Shown here: piece after piece, positions 26,440 to 35,495 of the stretch
Numbering within the stretch: position 1 is the stretch's first letter
Layout: each line of letters begins with the position of its first letter
NCBI GenBank assembly: GCA_018823745.1
Contig: JAHJHR010000003.1
Coordinates: forward strand, 62,001 to 126,000
Length of the DNA stretch: 64,000 bases
Reading direction: 5' to 3'
Source of the DNA: Alphaproteobacteria bacterium
Lineage (GTDB): Bacteria > Pseudomonadota > Alphaproteobacteria > Oceanibaculales > Oceanibaculaceae
Notes under the pieces: model-generated
What the model saw: only the letters and a program-made list of their open reading frames with translations
Told to the model about the DNA's origin: nothing
The model's database searches: none
Program-made: the position numbers and the translations under genes

Positions 26440-27810
26440 ATGACCCATCAGGACCGCTCCGCGGAAGCTGAGACTTTTCTTGTTGCCCACCCGGAAATCG
26501 AATTCTTCGAGTTGCTGGTCCCTGATCAACTGGGTATTCCCCGCGGAAAGCGCGTCAATCGCGACGGGCTGGTTTCCGCCTATCGCCAGGGCATGAACCT
26601 GCCCGGCTCGCTGTTCGCGCTTGATGTCACCGGCTCCAATGTCGATGCCTCCGGGCTGGTCTGGGAAGAAGGCGATGCCGACCGGGTCTGCTTTCCGGTC
26701 GCCGGCACGCTGGTCCCCGTCCCCTGGGCGCCGCGCCCGACCGGGCAGGTGCTGATGACCATGTTCGAGCATGATGGCCGCCCCTTCTTCGCCGATCCGC
26801 GGCAGGTGCTGGCCGGCGTGCTGGCGCGGTTCTCCGCCCTCGGGCTGAAACCGGTCATCGCCATGGAATTCGAATTCTATTTGCTGGACCGCTCGCGCGG
26901 GCCGCGCGGCGAGCCGATCCTGGCGCGCGTGCCGCGCACCGGCCGGCCACAGAGCCAGAACCAGGTCTATTCGCTGGACGATCTGAAGGATTTCGACACC
27001 GTCCTGCACGCGATGGAGGAGGCCTGCCGGGCGCAGGACATCCCCTCGGACACGGCGACGGCGGAATATGCGCCGGGGCAGTTCGAGATCAATCTGCACC
27101 ATATCGACGACGCGCTGAAGGCGGCCGATTACGGCATAATGTTCAAGAATGCCATCAAGGGTGTCGCCGACCAGCATGGCTTCGAGGCCACCTTCATGGC
27201 CAAGCCCTTTCTGGAGCATGCCGGCAACGGCCTGCATGTCCATCTCAGCGTGCTGGACAGCGAGGGGCGCAACATCTTCCAGGGCGATGACCCGCTGGGC
27301 AGCCCGGCGCTGAAACACGCCATTGGCGGGCTGTCGGCGACGATGAATGATTTCATGGCGGTCTTCGCGCCGAACGCCAATTCCTATCGCCGGTTCCAGG
27401 CCGGCAGCTATGCCCCGCTGGCGCCGAGCTGGGGGCGTAACAACCGCACCGTCTCGCTGCGCATCCCGGCCAGCTCGCTGGAAGCCACGCGGGTCGAGCA
27501 CCGCGTCGGCGGCTCTGACGCCAACCCCTATCTGGTCGCCGCCGCCGTTCTGGCCGGCGTGCATTACGGGCTGGCCAACAAGATCGATCCCGGTCCGCCG
27601 ACCGAGGGCAATGCCTATGACAAGCACCGCCCGTCGCTGAGCGATTACTGGGAGCTGGCGCTAGAGGTATTCAGCCGCTCGGAAGTCGCCCGGACCTATT
27701 TCGGCGAGAGCTTCCGCCATGTCTTCACCGCCTGCCGCATGCAGGAGCTGAAGAGCTTCGAGGCGATCATCACGCCGCTCGAATGGGAATGGTATCTGCG
27801 GCTGTCATGA
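26440..27810 (+). CDS. puuA: Gamma-glutamylputrescine synthetase-like protein
   Basis: A 456-residue glutamine-synthetase fold enzyme, expected to gamma-glutamylate putrescine in the cytoplasm. Visible motifs: LGIPRGKRVNRD (residues 30-41), MEFEFYLLDR, APGQFEINLHH, GNGLHVHLSVLD, SYRRFQAGSYAPLAPSWGRN and RVGGSDANPYLVAAAVLAG. It is clearly a paralogue of the divergent gene at 24868-26247 but is distinct in sequence. The puuB-like oxidase follows with an ATGA overlap, which argues strongly for the Puu pathway. No obvious Shine-Dalgarno lies before ATG 26440. Confidence 0.82.
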   Translation: MTHQDRSAEAETFLVAHPEIEFFELLVPDQLGIPRGKRVNRDGLVSAYRQGMNLPGSLFALDVTGSNVDASGLVWEEGDADRVCFPVAGTLVPVPWAPRPTGQVLMTMFEHDGRPFFADPRQVLAGVLARFSALGLKPVIAMEFEFYLLDRSRGPRGEPILARVPRTGRPQSQNQVYSLDDLKDFDTVLHAMEEACRAQDIPSDTATAEYAPGQFEINLHHIDDALKAADYGIMFKNAIKGVADQHGFEATFMAKPFLEHAGNGLHVHLSVLDSEGRNIFQGDDPLGSPALKHAIGGLSATMNDFMAVFAPNANSYRRFQAGSYAPLAPSWGRNNRTVSLRIPASSLEATRVEHRVGGSDANPYLVAAAVLAGVHYGLANKIDPGPPTEGNAYDKHRPSLSDYWELALEVFSRSEVARTYFGESFRHVFTACRMQELKSFEAIITPLEWEWYLRLS

Positions 27811-29096
27811 CGGAACCGCAATCCCCACCCAGCTGGTACGCCCGCACGGCCGTATCCGGCGGCATCTCGCGCCCGCCCCTCACTGGCGATGCCAGCTGCG
27901 ATGTCTGCATCATCGGCGGCGGGCTGACCGGCATTTCCGCCGCGCTGAACCTGGCCGAACGCGGCTATGACGTGGTGCTGATCGAACAGCAGCGCATCGG
28001 CTGGGGTGCATCCGGCCGCAATGGCGGGCAGATCTGCACCGCCTTCAGCGGCGGGATGGAGAAAATCGAATCAGCCATCGGCAAGGCCGATGCCCGCCGC
28101 GCCTGGGACATGGCGCTGGAGGCCAAGCGCATCCTCGCCGACCGGGCCAGCCGCCACGGCATCGAGTGCGATCTCAGCTGGGGCTATCTCTATGCCGCCC
28201 TCAGCCGCCACCAGCAGCGCGGGCTGGGCGAGATGCGCGACCAATGGGTCGATGATTATGGCTATGACCAGCCGGTCGCCCTGCTGTCACCCGAAGAGAT
28301 GCAGGAAAAAGTCGCCAGCACCCGCTATGTCGGCGGGCTGTACGATCCGGAGGCCGGGCATCTGCATGTGCTGGACTATCTTCTCGGCCTTGCCCGCGCC
28401 GCACAGGCGGCCGGGGCGCGGCTGCATGAAGGCACGCAGGCGCTGTCGATCACCACAGGCGCGCAGCCAGGCGTCAGGACGGCCTCTGGCACAATCCGCT
28501 GCCAACACCTCATCCTGGCGACCAACGGCTATCTGGGGCGGCTTGAACCGCGATTGCGGCCCTATGTAATGCCGGTGGGCAGCTTCGTCTGCACCACGGA
28601 GGTAATCGGGCAGGAGCGCCTCGCCGGACTGATCGCCGATAATTTGGCCATCGCCGAGTGCAACCACATCCTGAACTATTTCCGTCCGACGCGGGATGGG
28701 CGGCTGATGTTCGGCGGCGGCGCCAATTACTCCGCCATCGACCCGCCCTCGCTGCGCTTCTATCTGACCCGCAAGCTGCACAAGGTGTTCCCGCAGCTGG
28801 CCGATGTGAAGATCGATCAGGCGTGGAGCGGGCTGATCGGCATCACCGCCAGCCGCATCCCGCATTTCGGGCGGCTGGACGGCAATGTCTATTACGCGCA
28901 GGGCTTCTCCGGCCAGGGCGTGGCGCTCAGCGGCCTTGCCGGCCTGCTGATGGCCGAGGCCGTCTCCGGCCAGGCCGAAAGGCTGGATGTCTTCGGCCGC
29001 ATCCGGCACATGCCCTTCCCCGGCGGCCCGCTACGCACGCCGGCCCTGGTGCTGGCCATGCTGTATTTCCGCCTGCTGGACCTGGTCGGGCGGTAG
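27807..29096 (+). CDS. puuB: Gamma-glutamylputrescine oxidase-like FAD enzyme
   Basis: A 429-residue FAD-dependent amine oxidase of the DAO/PuuB family, acting on the product of the coupled synthetase to give gamma-glutamyl-aminobutyraldehyde. The dinucleotide site is CDVCIIGGGLTGISAALNLA (near residue 32), followed by GASGRNGGQI, typical of PuuB. The C-terminal part has YYAQGFSGQGVALSGLAG, contacting FAD. ATG 27807 overlaps the synthetase stop (ATGA); in-frame starts further upstream would lie inside puuA. Later pathway genes (puuC, puuD) are not in the window. Confidence 0.85.
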   Translation: MTEPQSPPSWYARTAVSGGISRPPLTGDASCDVCIIGGGLTGISAALNLAERGYDVVLIEQQRIGWGASGRNGGQICTAFSGGMEKIESAIGKADARRAWDMALEAKRILADRASRHGIECDLSWGYLYAALSRHQQRGLGEMRDQWVDDYGYDQPVALLSPEEMQEKVASTRYVGGLYDPEAGHLHVLDYLLGLARAAQAAGARLHEGTQALSITTGAQPGVRTASGTIRCQHLILATNGYLGRLEPRLRPYVMPVGSFVCTTEVIGQERLAGLIADNLAIAECNHILNYFRPTRDGRLMFGGGANYSAIDPPSLRFYLTRKLHKVFPQLADVKIDQAWSGLIGITASRIPHFGRLDGNVYYAQGFSGQGVALSGLAGLLMAEAVSGQAERLDVFGRIRHMPFPGGPLRTPALVLAMLYFRLLDLVGR

Positions 29097-29109
29097 GCTT
29101 CCCGCAACG

Positions 29110-29134
29110 AAAAAGGGCGCCGTTGCCGGCGCCC
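29110..29134 (-). terminator. Rho-independent terminator after petC
   Basis: Stem GGGCGCCG/CGGCGCCC (29115-29134) with a four-base TTGC loop. On the minus strand it is followed by five T residues, as expected for the end of the petABC transcript. On the plus strand the T-run is poor, so it would stop puuB transcription less well. Confidence 0.8.
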
Positions 29135-29162
29135 CTTACGTCAGCCCCGGAGAGACCGAAGC

Positions 29163-29930
29163 TTATTTCTTCACGGTCGACCAGACCTTGCGCATCGAGG
29201 CATAGGCCAGGCCGGTGAAGACCAGGAGGAACAGGATGACGCTGACGCCCATCTGCTTGCGGCGCTCCATCTCCGGCTCCGCCGCCCAGGCGAGGAAGGT
29301 GGAGACGTCACGGGCCATCTGCTCGATGGTTGCCGGCGTGCTGTCGCTGTAGGTGACGCCATCGGCATAGAGCGGCTGCGCCATGGCGATCTGGTGGCCC
29401 GGGAAATAGGCATTGTAGTGCATGCCTTCCATCAGGGTCACGCCGGCCGGCGGCTCCTGATAGCCGGTCAGCAGGGCGTAGAGATAGTCAGCCCCGCCCG
29501 GACGGGCCTTGGCAATCAGCGACAGATCCGGCGGATAGGCGCCGCCATTAGACGCGCGGGCCGCCTTCTCGTTCGCGAACGGACGGAAGAACTTGTCCGC
29601 AGGCAGCCCCGGACGCACGAACATATCGCCATCGTCATTCGGACCATCCGGGATCTCATAGCCAGCCGCAATCGCCTTCACCTCGGCCTCGGAAAAGCCG
29701 AGCGCACCGAGATTCCGGTAATGCAGATGATAGGCACCATGGCAGGCCGAGCAGACTTCCTTGTAGACCTGGAAGCCGCGCTGGGCAGCCGCCCGGTCGA
29801 AGGTGCCGAATAGCCCGCCGAAGCTCCAGTTCTGCTTCGGCAGGGCCACGCCTTCGGCGGCCTGGGCAACAGCCGGAACGGCCAGCAGCAGCGCGATGGC
29901 AGTCAGGCTACGCGAGAGGAACTTACGCAT
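29163..29930 (-). CDS. petC: Cytochrome c1 of the bc1 complex
   Basis: A 255-residue membrane-anchored c-type cytochrome that passes electrons from the Rieske protein to soluble or membrane cytochrome c. Signal peptide about 1-24 (cleavage near AQA/AEG); covalent heme site Cys60-Ser-Ala-Cys63-His64; axial Met183 in FPGHQIAMAQPL; C-terminal anchor VSVILFLLVFTGLAYAS then a basic tail. ATG 29930 overlaps the petB stop (TAATG). The frame is open further upstream into petB but those residues are not family-like. Confidence 0.96.
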   Translation of the reverse strand: MRKFLSRSLTAIALLLAVPAVAQAAEGVALPKQNWSFGGLFGTFDRAAAQRGFQVYKEVCSACHGAYHLHYRNLGALGFSEAEVKAIAAGYEIPDGPNDDGDMFVRPGLPADKFFRPFANEKAARASNGGAYPPDLSLIAKARPGGADYLYALLTGYQEPPAGVTLMEGMHYNAYFPGHQIAMAQPLYADGVTYSDSTPATIEQMARDVSTFLAWAAEPEMERRKQMGVSVILFLLVFTGLAYASMRKVWSTVKK

Positions 29931-31180
29931 TACTGCTTCTCCATCGGGGCTGCGGGCGCCGAGGCAAAACCGCCCCCTGTAACCGGCTTCGAGATGCTGC
30001 TGGGCAGCGGCCTGGGCTTCTCGAAAACGCCCAGAAGCGGCAGCAGGATCAGGAAATGGGCGAAATAATACGCCGTGGCGACACGCCCGATGACGAGATA
30101 GATGCCCTCCGCCGGCATGGCGCCGATATAGCCCAGGACGATGCAGTCCAGCACCAGGATCCAGAAGAACTGCTTGTGCAGCGGACGGAAGGTCGAGCTG
30201 CGGACCGGGGAACGGTCGAGCCAGGGCAGGACGAACAGCACCGCGATGGCGCCGAACATCAGCAGCACGCCGCCCAGCTTGTCCGGGACCGAGCGCAGGA
30301 TGGCGTAGAACGGCAGGAAGTACCATTCCGGCACGATATGGGCCGGCGTCACCAGCGGGTTGGCCGGGATGTAATTGTCCGGATGGCCCATATAGTTCGG
30401 CGCGAAGAACACGAAGGCGGCAAAGATCGTGAAGAACACGCCCATGCCGAACGTGTCCTTGATCGTGTAGTACGGATGGAACGGCAGGCTGTCCTGCGGG
30501 CCCTTGGTGTCGATGCCCAGCGGGTTGTTCGAGCCGAAGCGGTGCAGCGCCACCAGATGCAGCACCACCAGCCCGACGATCACGAAGGGCAGCAGGTAAT
30601 GCAGCGCGAAGAAGCGATTCAGCGTCGGGTTATCAACCGAGAAGCCACCCCACATCCAGGTCACGATGCTCTCGCCGATCAGCGGAATGGCGGAGAACAG
30701 GTTGGTGATGACGGTCGCACCCCAGAAGGACATCTGGCCCCAGGGCAGCACATAGCCCATGAAGGCAGTAGCCATCATCGCCAGCAGGATCAGCACGCCC
30801 AGACCCCAGAGGATCTCGCGCGGCGCCTTGTAGGAGCCGTAATAGAGCCCGCGGAAGATGTGGATATAGACCACGATGAAGAACATCGAGGCGCCGTTCA
30901 TATGGATATAGCGGATCAGCCAGCCATAATTCACGTCGCGCATGATGCGCTCAACACTGTCGAAGGCGTAGTCGGTATGCGCCGTGTAATGCATCGCCAG
31001 CGTGATGCCGGTGACCAGCATGACAACCAGCGTGACACCGGCCAGGGAGCCGAAATTCCAGAAATAATTCAGGTTCTTCGGCGTCGGGTACTCGTTCAGC
31101 TCATGATTCATGAAGCTGAACACGGGCAACCGGTGGTCGATCCACCGAATGACCGGGTTCTTGGGGTTGAAACCACTCAT
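29930..31180 (-). CDS. petB: Cytochrome b of the bc1 complex
   Basis: A 416-residue eight-helix cytochrome b carrying hemes bL and bH and both quinone sites. Motifs: [20 protein letters not shown] with a heme His, [19 protein letters not shown] (Qo cd helix), [20 protein letters not shown] with the second His pair, and the [14 protein letters not shown] loop. ATG 31180 has GGAG eight bases upstream. It lies 11 bases after petA and overlaps petC. The length and helix content are complete. Confidence 0.97.
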   Translation of the reverse strand: MSGFNPKNPVIRWIDHRLPVFSFMNHELNEYPTPKNLNYFWNFGSLAGVTLVVMLVTGITLAMHYTAHTDYAFDSVERIMRDVNYGWLIRYIHMNGASMFFIVVYIHIFRGLYYGSYKAPREILWGLGVLILLAMMATAFMGYVLPWGQMSFWGATVITNLFSAIPLIGESIVTWMWGGFSVDNPTLNRFFALHYLLPFVIVGLVVLHLVALHRFGSNNPLGIDTKGPQDSLPFHPYYTIKDTFGMGVFFTIFAAFVFFAPNYMGHPDNYIPANPLVTPAHIVPEWYFLPFYAILRSVPDKLGGVLLMFGAIAVLFVLPWLDRSPVRSSTFRPLHKQFFWILVLDCIVLGYIGAMPAEGIYLVIGRVATAYYFAHFLILLPLLGVFEKPRPLPSSISKPVTGGGFASAPAAPMEKQ

Positions 31181-31191
31181 CTGGAGGTCTC

Positions 31192-31755
31192 CTAGCCGAT
31201 GCGAATGCGGGTGTCGCTCAGGAAGTCGTACGCCGGAACCGGAAGGTTCGACGGCGCCGGACCCTTGCGGATACGCCCGGAGGTGTCGTAATGGGAGCCG
31301 TGGCACGGGCAGAACCAGCCACCGAAATCGCCGCGCGGCTGGGTCGAGGACTGGCCCAGCGGGATACAGCCCAGATGCGTGCACACACCGACGACGACCA
31401 GCCATTCCGGCTTCTCGACGCGCGACGCATCGGTCTGCGGATCGGGCAGGTCGCCCATCGGCACGGCCTCGGCTTCCGCGATCTCGGTCGGGGTGCGGCG
31501 GCGGATGAACACCGGCTTGCCGCGCCAGCTGACCGTGATGGCCTGACCATCGGCGATCTTGCTCAGATCAACCTCGATGGAGGCCAGTGCCAGCGTATCG
31601 GCGGCCGGATTCCACTGGTCAATAAACGGCCACGCGATGGCGGCAGCGCCGATCGCGCCTACGCCGACCGTCGCCAAATGCAGGAAGTCGCGCCGGGTGC
31701 CTCCCTCATGCGCGTCATGCGCGCCTTCAGTGCCCGGTTGTGCGGATTGCGCCAT
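31192..31755 (-). CDS. petA: Rieske iron-sulfur protein of the bc1 complex
   Basis: A 187-residue ubiquinol-cytochrome c reductase iron-sulfur subunit. It has a Tat-type signal anchor ([17 protein letters not shown], twin Arg21-22). The 2Fe-2S ligands are Cys125 and His127 in CTHLGC, and Cys149 and His152 in CPCHGSHYD; Cys130 and Cys151 form the usual disulfide. It is the first gene of petABC; a candidate promoter lies about 130 bases upstream. Confidence 0.97.
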   Translation of the reverse strand: MAQSAQPGTEGAHDAHEGGTRRDFLHLATVGVGAIGAAAIAWPFIDQWNPAADTLALASIEVDLSKIADGQAITVSWRGKPVFIRRRTPTEIAEAEAVPMGDLPDPQTDASRVEKPEWLVVVGVCTHLGCIPLGQSSTQPRGDFGGWFCPCHGSHYDTSGRIRKGPAPSNLPVPAYDFLSDTRIRIG

Positions 31756-31893
31756 ACTTTCCCCCGTACCTCGCCCTAAATCCCAAAGGTCTCAATGAAA
31801 CATACTACGCGCCGATGCTCCGGCATCGCGACACTCTGTCGCAGAAACCGGCGTATTACCACGTCTTTGACCCGCTGAATCGCAGGCGCGACG

Positions 31894-31921
31894 GGTATAA
31901 AGCAATCCATCGTGAATGCAA
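31894..31921 (-). promoter_or_regulatory. Candidate petABC promoter
   Basis: On the minus strand TTGCAT (31921-31916), 16 bases, TATACC (31899-31894) form a sigma-70-like promoter directed toward petA, giving a leader of about 130 bases. The window between petA and trmL is divergent, so a promoter for each is expected; none was clear for trmL. Confidence 0.35.
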
Positions 31922-31979
31922 AGCACAACACCGCTGCCCTTTTGCCCTCGCGACCCTATGCCACAACCGGGTTAGTGCC

Positions 31980-32453
31980 ATGCGTCTTGCCTTGTTTCAA
32001 CCGGATATTCCACAGAACGCCGGCGCGCTGATGCGCCTGGGGGCCTGCCTGGGTGTCGCGGTCGATATTATCGAGCCTGCCGGCTTCGTTTTCGACGATG
32101 CCCGGATGCGCCGCGCCGGCATGGATTATCTGGACAGGCTGGAGATGCTGCGCCATGCCTCCTGGCCGCGCTACCAGGCGGATCGGGCGCCGGGACGGCT
32201 GATTCTGCTGACCACACGGGCGGCGATGCCGTATACCGGCTTTGCCTTCCAGGCTGGCGATACGCTGCTGCTTGGCCGGGAGAGTGCCGGCGTGCCGGAC
32301 GAGGTCCATGAGGCGGCCGATGCCCGGCTGCTGATTCCGATGCGGCCGGGCCTGCGCTCGATCAATGTCGCCCAGGCGGCGGCCATGGTATTGGGCGAGG
32401 CACTGCGACAGACCGATCAATTTCCCACCGGAACAGAAGCCCAGGGAACATAA
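31980..32453 (+). CDS. trmL: tRNA (cytidine/uridine-34 2'-O) methyltransferase
   Basis: A 157-residue SPOUT-fold enzyme that methylates the wobble ribose of certain leucine tRNAs using S-adenosylmethionine. The start MRLALFQPDIPQNAGALMRL and the knot motifs LLLGRESAGVPDEV and IPMRPGLRSINVAQAAAMVL are characteristic of TrmL. ATG 31980 is chosen: the open frame reaches back to 31740 but the extra residues are not family-like. It lies four bases before hemF. Confidence 0.9.
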   Translation: MRLALFQPDIPQNAGALMRLGACLGVAVDIIEPAGFVFDDARMRRAGMDYLDRLEMLRHASWPRYQADRAPGRLILLTTRAAMPYTGFAFQAGDTLLLGRESAGVPDEVHEAADARLLIPMRPGLRSINVAQAAAMVLGEALRQTDQFPTGTEAQGT

Positions 32454-32456
32454 AGA

Positions 32457-33308
32457 ATGACCGACCCCCTCACCGAGTCCCGCAAGCAGCAGGCAACCGA
32501 CTGGTTCCGCACCCTGCGCGACCGCATCTGTGCCGCCTTCGAGGCCATCGAGGATGACTATACAGGGTCGCTGGCCACGCTGCCCGCCGGCCGGTTCGAG
32601 CGCAAGACATGGGAGCGCGAGGGCGGCGGTGGCGGCACCATGTCGGTGATGCGCGGCCGGGTCTTCGAGAAGGTCGGCGTGAACATCTCCACCGTGCATG
32701 GCGAATTCTCCGAGCAGTTTCGCGGCCAGATACCCGGCGCCAAGGATGATCCGCGCTTCTGGGCCTCGGGCATCTCGCTGGTCGCCCATATGCGCTCGCC
32801 TTTGGTACCAGCGGTGCATATGAACACCCGCCACATCGTGACGACGAAAAGCTGGTTCGGTGGCGGCGCCGATCTGACGCCAATGGTCCCGGACGAGGCC
32901 GATACAGCCCTGTTCCACGGCGCACTGAAGCAGGCCTGCGACAGCCATGACCCGGCCTATTACCCGCGCTTCAAGAAATGGTGCGACGAGTATTTCTTCC
33001 TGCCGCACCGGGGCGAGCCGCGCGGTGTCGGCGGCATCTTCTACGATACGCTGGACAGCGACTGGGAGGGCGACTTCGCCTTCACCCGCGATGTCGGCCT
33101 GGCCTTTCTGGATGTCTATCCCCGGATCGTGCGCCAGCACATGGACACCCCCTGGACGCCGGAACAGCGCGAGCACCAGCTGGTGCGGCGCGGCCGCTAT
33201 GTCGAATTCAACCTGCTGCATGATCGTGGCACGAAATTCGGCCTGATGACCGGCGGCAATACCGAGGCGATCCTGATGTCGATGCCGCCCGAGGCGAAGT
33301 GGCCATAG
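32457..33308 (+). CDS. hemF: Oxygen-dependent coproporphyrinogen III oxidase
   Basis: A 283-residue aerobic enzyme that decarboxylates two propionates of coproporphyrinogen III in heme synthesis. Family motifs seen: [70 protein letters not shown] and [19 protein letters not shown] at the end. It is cytoplasmic and cofactor-free. AAAGA lies before the start. Linked to trmL by a three-base gap; heme supply fits the nearby bc1 genes. Confidence 0.96.
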   Translation: MTDPLTESRKQQATDWFRTLRDRICAAFEAIEDDYTGSLATLPAGRFERKTWEREGGGGGTMSVMRGRVFEKVGVNISTVHGEFSEQFRGQIPGAKDDPRFWASGISLVAHMRSPLVPAVHMNTRHIVTTKSWFGGGADLTPMVPDEADTALFHGALKQACDSHDPAYYPRFKKWCDEYFFLPHRGEPRGVGGIFYDTLDSDWEGDFAFTRDVGLAFLDVYPRIVRQHMDTPWTPEQREHQLVRRGRYVEFNLLHDRGTKFGLMTGGNTEAILMSMPPEAKWP

Positions 33309-33365
33309 GTCGTTTCAAAGAAGAATAGCGCCGCCCCCTACCAGTTCCGGCAGGAGTGCCTAAGT

Positions 33366-33404
33366 ATGGCGCTACCACAGCCAGAACCGGACAGACCCGA
33401 ATGA
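33366..33404 (+). CDS. Twelve-codon leader ORF ahead of the ATM1-type exporter
   Basis: Reads MALPQPEPDRPE. GGAG nine bases before its ATG is a good ribosome site, whereas the exporter ATG has none of its own. The TGA of this ORF overlaps the exporter ATG (ATGA), so exporter translation probably depends on ribosomes finishing the leader. Four of twelve codons are proline, including Pro-Gln-Pro-Glu-Pro, which could slow ribosomes. Function is inferred from layout. Confidence 0.55.
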   Translation: MALPQPEPDRPE

Positions 33405-35272
33405 CAAGAGCCCATGGGGCCAGCCCCACCACGCGCACCGGGTCCGACCTGAAGGCGGATGGGCGGGCAATCCGCGCTTTGCTGCCCTATCTCTGGCCGA
33501 AGAACCAGCCGGAGATGCGCAGCCGCGTCGTCATCGCCATGGTGTTCCTGGTGATCGCCAAGATCGCCACGGTGATCATCCCCTATGTCTACAAGCTGGC
33601 CATCGATGCGCTGACCGGCCCGGATCTGGCCCTCATCGTCGTGCCGGTCGGACTGCTGGTGCTCTACGGGGTGGTGCGCATCGCGTCTTCCGGCTTCAAC
33701 GAATTGCGCGATTTCGTCTTCGCCCGTGTGGCCCAGCGCGCGATTCGCAATGTCGCGCTGAAGACCTTCGAGCATCTGCATGCGCTGGCCCTGCGCTTCC
33801 ATCTCGACCGGCAGACCGGCGGGCTGTCGCGGGTCATCGAGCGCGGCACCAAGGGCATCGAATTCCTGCTCAGCTTCATGCTGTTCAACATCGTGCCGAC
33901 GCTGCTGGAGATCCTGCTGGTCTGCGGCATCCTCTGGGTGCTCTACGATTTCTGGTATTCCGCCGTCACCTTCCTGACCATCGTCGGCTATATCGCCTTC
34001 ACCCTGTCGATCACCGAATGGCGTATCCAGTTCCGCCGCGCCATGAATGACAGCGACCAGGAAGCCAACACCAAGGCGATCGACAGCCTGCTGAACTATG
34101 AGACGGTGAAGTATTTCGGCAATGAGGCGCATGAGGCCCGGCGCTTCGACGAGGCGCTGAAGCGCTACGAGAATGCCGCTGTGAAGAGCCGCACGACCCT
34201 GTCGCTGCTGAATGTCGGCCAGGGGGCGATCATCGCCGTCGGGCTGGTTGCCGTCATGGTCATGGCCGGGTTCGGCGTGAAGAACGGCACCATGACCATC
34301 GGCGATTTCGTGCTGGTGAATGGCTATCTGATCCAGCTCTATCTGCCGCTCAACTTCCTGGGTTTCGTCTATCGCGAGATGAAGCAGTCGCTGATCGACA
34401 TGGAGGCGATGTTCCGCCTGCTCGCCGTCGACCGCGAGGTGAAGGACCGCGACGATGCCGTGAGCCTGACGACCGAGAATGCGACGGTGGAGTTCCGCGA
34501 CGTGCGCTTCGGCTACCGTCCCGACCGGCCGATCCTGAAAGGCGTCGCCTTCAAGGTGCCGGCCGGCAAGACCGTCGCCATTGTCGGTCCCAGCGGGGCC
34601 GGCAAATCGACCATCTCGCGCCTGCTGTTCCGCTTCTACGACGTCGATAGCGGCTCGATCCGCATCGATGGCCATGATATCCGCGAACTCAGCCAGACCT
34701 CCCTGCGCGCCGCCATCGGCATCGTTCCGCAGGATACCGTACTGTTCAACGACACGATCTATTACAACATCGCCTATGGCCGTCCCGGCGCCAGCCCGGC
34801 GGAGGTGGAGCAGGCCGCCCGCCTTGCCCAGGTGCATGATTTCGTGCTGGCCCTGCCGGATGGCTACACCACCCGCGTCGGCGAGCGCGGGCTGAAACTC
34901 TCGGGCGGCGAGAAGCAGCGCGTGGCGATTGCCCGGACCATCCTGAAACGCCCGGCCATCCTGCTGTTCGATGAGGCAACCAGCGCGCTGGATACCCATA
35001 CCGAGCGCGAAATCCAGCATTCGCTGCGCGAAGTCTCACGCGGCCGCACCACGCTGGTCATCGCGCATCGTCTGTCCACCGTGGTCGATGCCGACGAGAT
35101 CATCGTGCTGCAGGACGGCGAGATCGTCGAGCGCGGGCCGCACCGCGAACTGATCGAGCGGGATGGCATCTATGCCGCCATGTGGCGCCGCCAGCAGGAA
35201 GGCTTCGATCTGGAGCGCGGCACACCGGCCGGGCTGGAGGATATCGCCCTGGCGGACAGCACACCCCAGTAG
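33401..35272 (+). CDS. ATM1-type ABC exporter
   Basis: A 623-residue fused half-transporter: six membrane helices (about residues 40-320) then an ATPase. Walker A GPSGAGKST at 396-404, signature LSGGEKQR, Walker B ILLFDEATSALD and switch His in VIAHRLSTV are intact. Features such as LSRVIERGTKGIEFLLSF and NYETVKYFGNEAHEARRF mark the ATM1/HMT1 branch, whose members export glutathione-linked or metal-linked compounds across the inner membrane for iron-sulfur and metal balance. ATG 33401 has no Shine-Dalgarno; it is coupled to a short leader ORF. An upstream in-frame GTG at 33356 would swallow that ribosome site and seems less likely. Confidence 0.9.
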   Translation: MTRAHGASPTTRTGSDLKADGRAIRALLPYLWPKNQPEMRSRVVIAMVFLVIAKIATVIIPYVYKLAIDALTGPDLALIVVPVGLLVLYGVVRIASSGFNELRDFVFARVAQRAIRNVALKTFEHLHALALRFHLDRQTGGLSRVIERGTKGIEFLLSFMLFNIVPTLLEILLVCGILWVLYDFWYSAVTFLTIVGYIAFTLSITEWRIQFRRAMNDSDQEANTKAIDSLLNYETVKYFGNEAHEARRFDEALKRYENAAVKSRTTLSLLNVGQGAIIAVGLVAVMVMAGFGVKNGTMTIGDFVLVNGYLIQLYLPLNFLGFVYREMKQSLIDMEAMFRLLAVDREVKDRDDAVSLTTENATVEFRDVRFGYRPDRPILKGVAFKVPAGKTVAIVGPSGAGKSTISRLLFRFYDVDSGSIRIDGHDIRELSQTSLRAAIGIVPQDTVLFNDTIYYNIAYGRPGASPAEVEQAARLAQVHDFVLALPDGYTTRVGERGLKLSGGEKQRVAIARTILKRPAILLFDEATSALDTHTEREIQHSLREVSRGRTTLVIAHRLSTVVDADEIIVLQDGEIVERGPHRELIERDGIYAAMWRRQQEGFDLERGTPAGLEDIALADSTPQ

Positions 35273-35351
35273 GTCGCGGATTTCCAAGGCGGAAATAGGT
35301 TAATTTTGCAACGAGCTTGATCGAAATACACGCAAAGATTTTATTTGCGAA

Positions 35352-35495
35352 AAAAATACATCTCTGTTTCTCTGGGGTGGTTGCAGTGTGGCGGCTTCGT
35401 GCCGCAGGGCGTTCCCCTAGCGCCTGACGCGACTGTTGAACGTGACTGTACGGGTACTTCCTTTAACGCCGATCCTTCTGGATCGGCGTTCTTTT
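35352..35495 (+). ncRNA. Candidate structured small RNA
   Basis: Stretch of about 220 bases with no convincing gene between the exporter and the convergent cca. TTGATC (35317-35322), 17 bases, TTTATT (35340-35345) could start a transcript near 35352. The RNA would hold an outer CTGGGG/CCCCTAG pairing (near 35371 and 35414) around an inner GCGGC-TTCGT-GCCGC hairpin and end in a strong terminator. I could not match it to 6S, SRP, tmRNA or RNase P RNA, and no gene lies downstream that would make it a riboswitch. It could alternatively be the 3' UTR of the exporter. Confidence 0.4.
35465..35495 (+). terminator. Strong terminator hairpin overlapping the cca stop
   Basis: AACGCCGATCC (35465-35475), loop TTCT, GGATCGGCGTT (35480-35490), then CTTTT. 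An 11-base-pair perfect stem with the T-run on the plus side. It ends transcription coming from the exporter or the candidate sRNA; on the minus strand it lacks a T-run. The T-run covers the stop codon of the convergent cca gene. Confidence 0.85.

Noticed and set aside
33338..35020. A 560-codon minus-strand frame opposite the ATM1-type exporter
   Set aside because: Reverse-frame shadow; the exporter has intact ABC motifs.
35352..35495. 6S, SRP, tmRNA or RNase P RNA as identity of the candidate sRNA
   Set aside because: The expected conserved cores or the long 6S closing stem are not visible, and the transcript is too short for tmRNA or RNase P.
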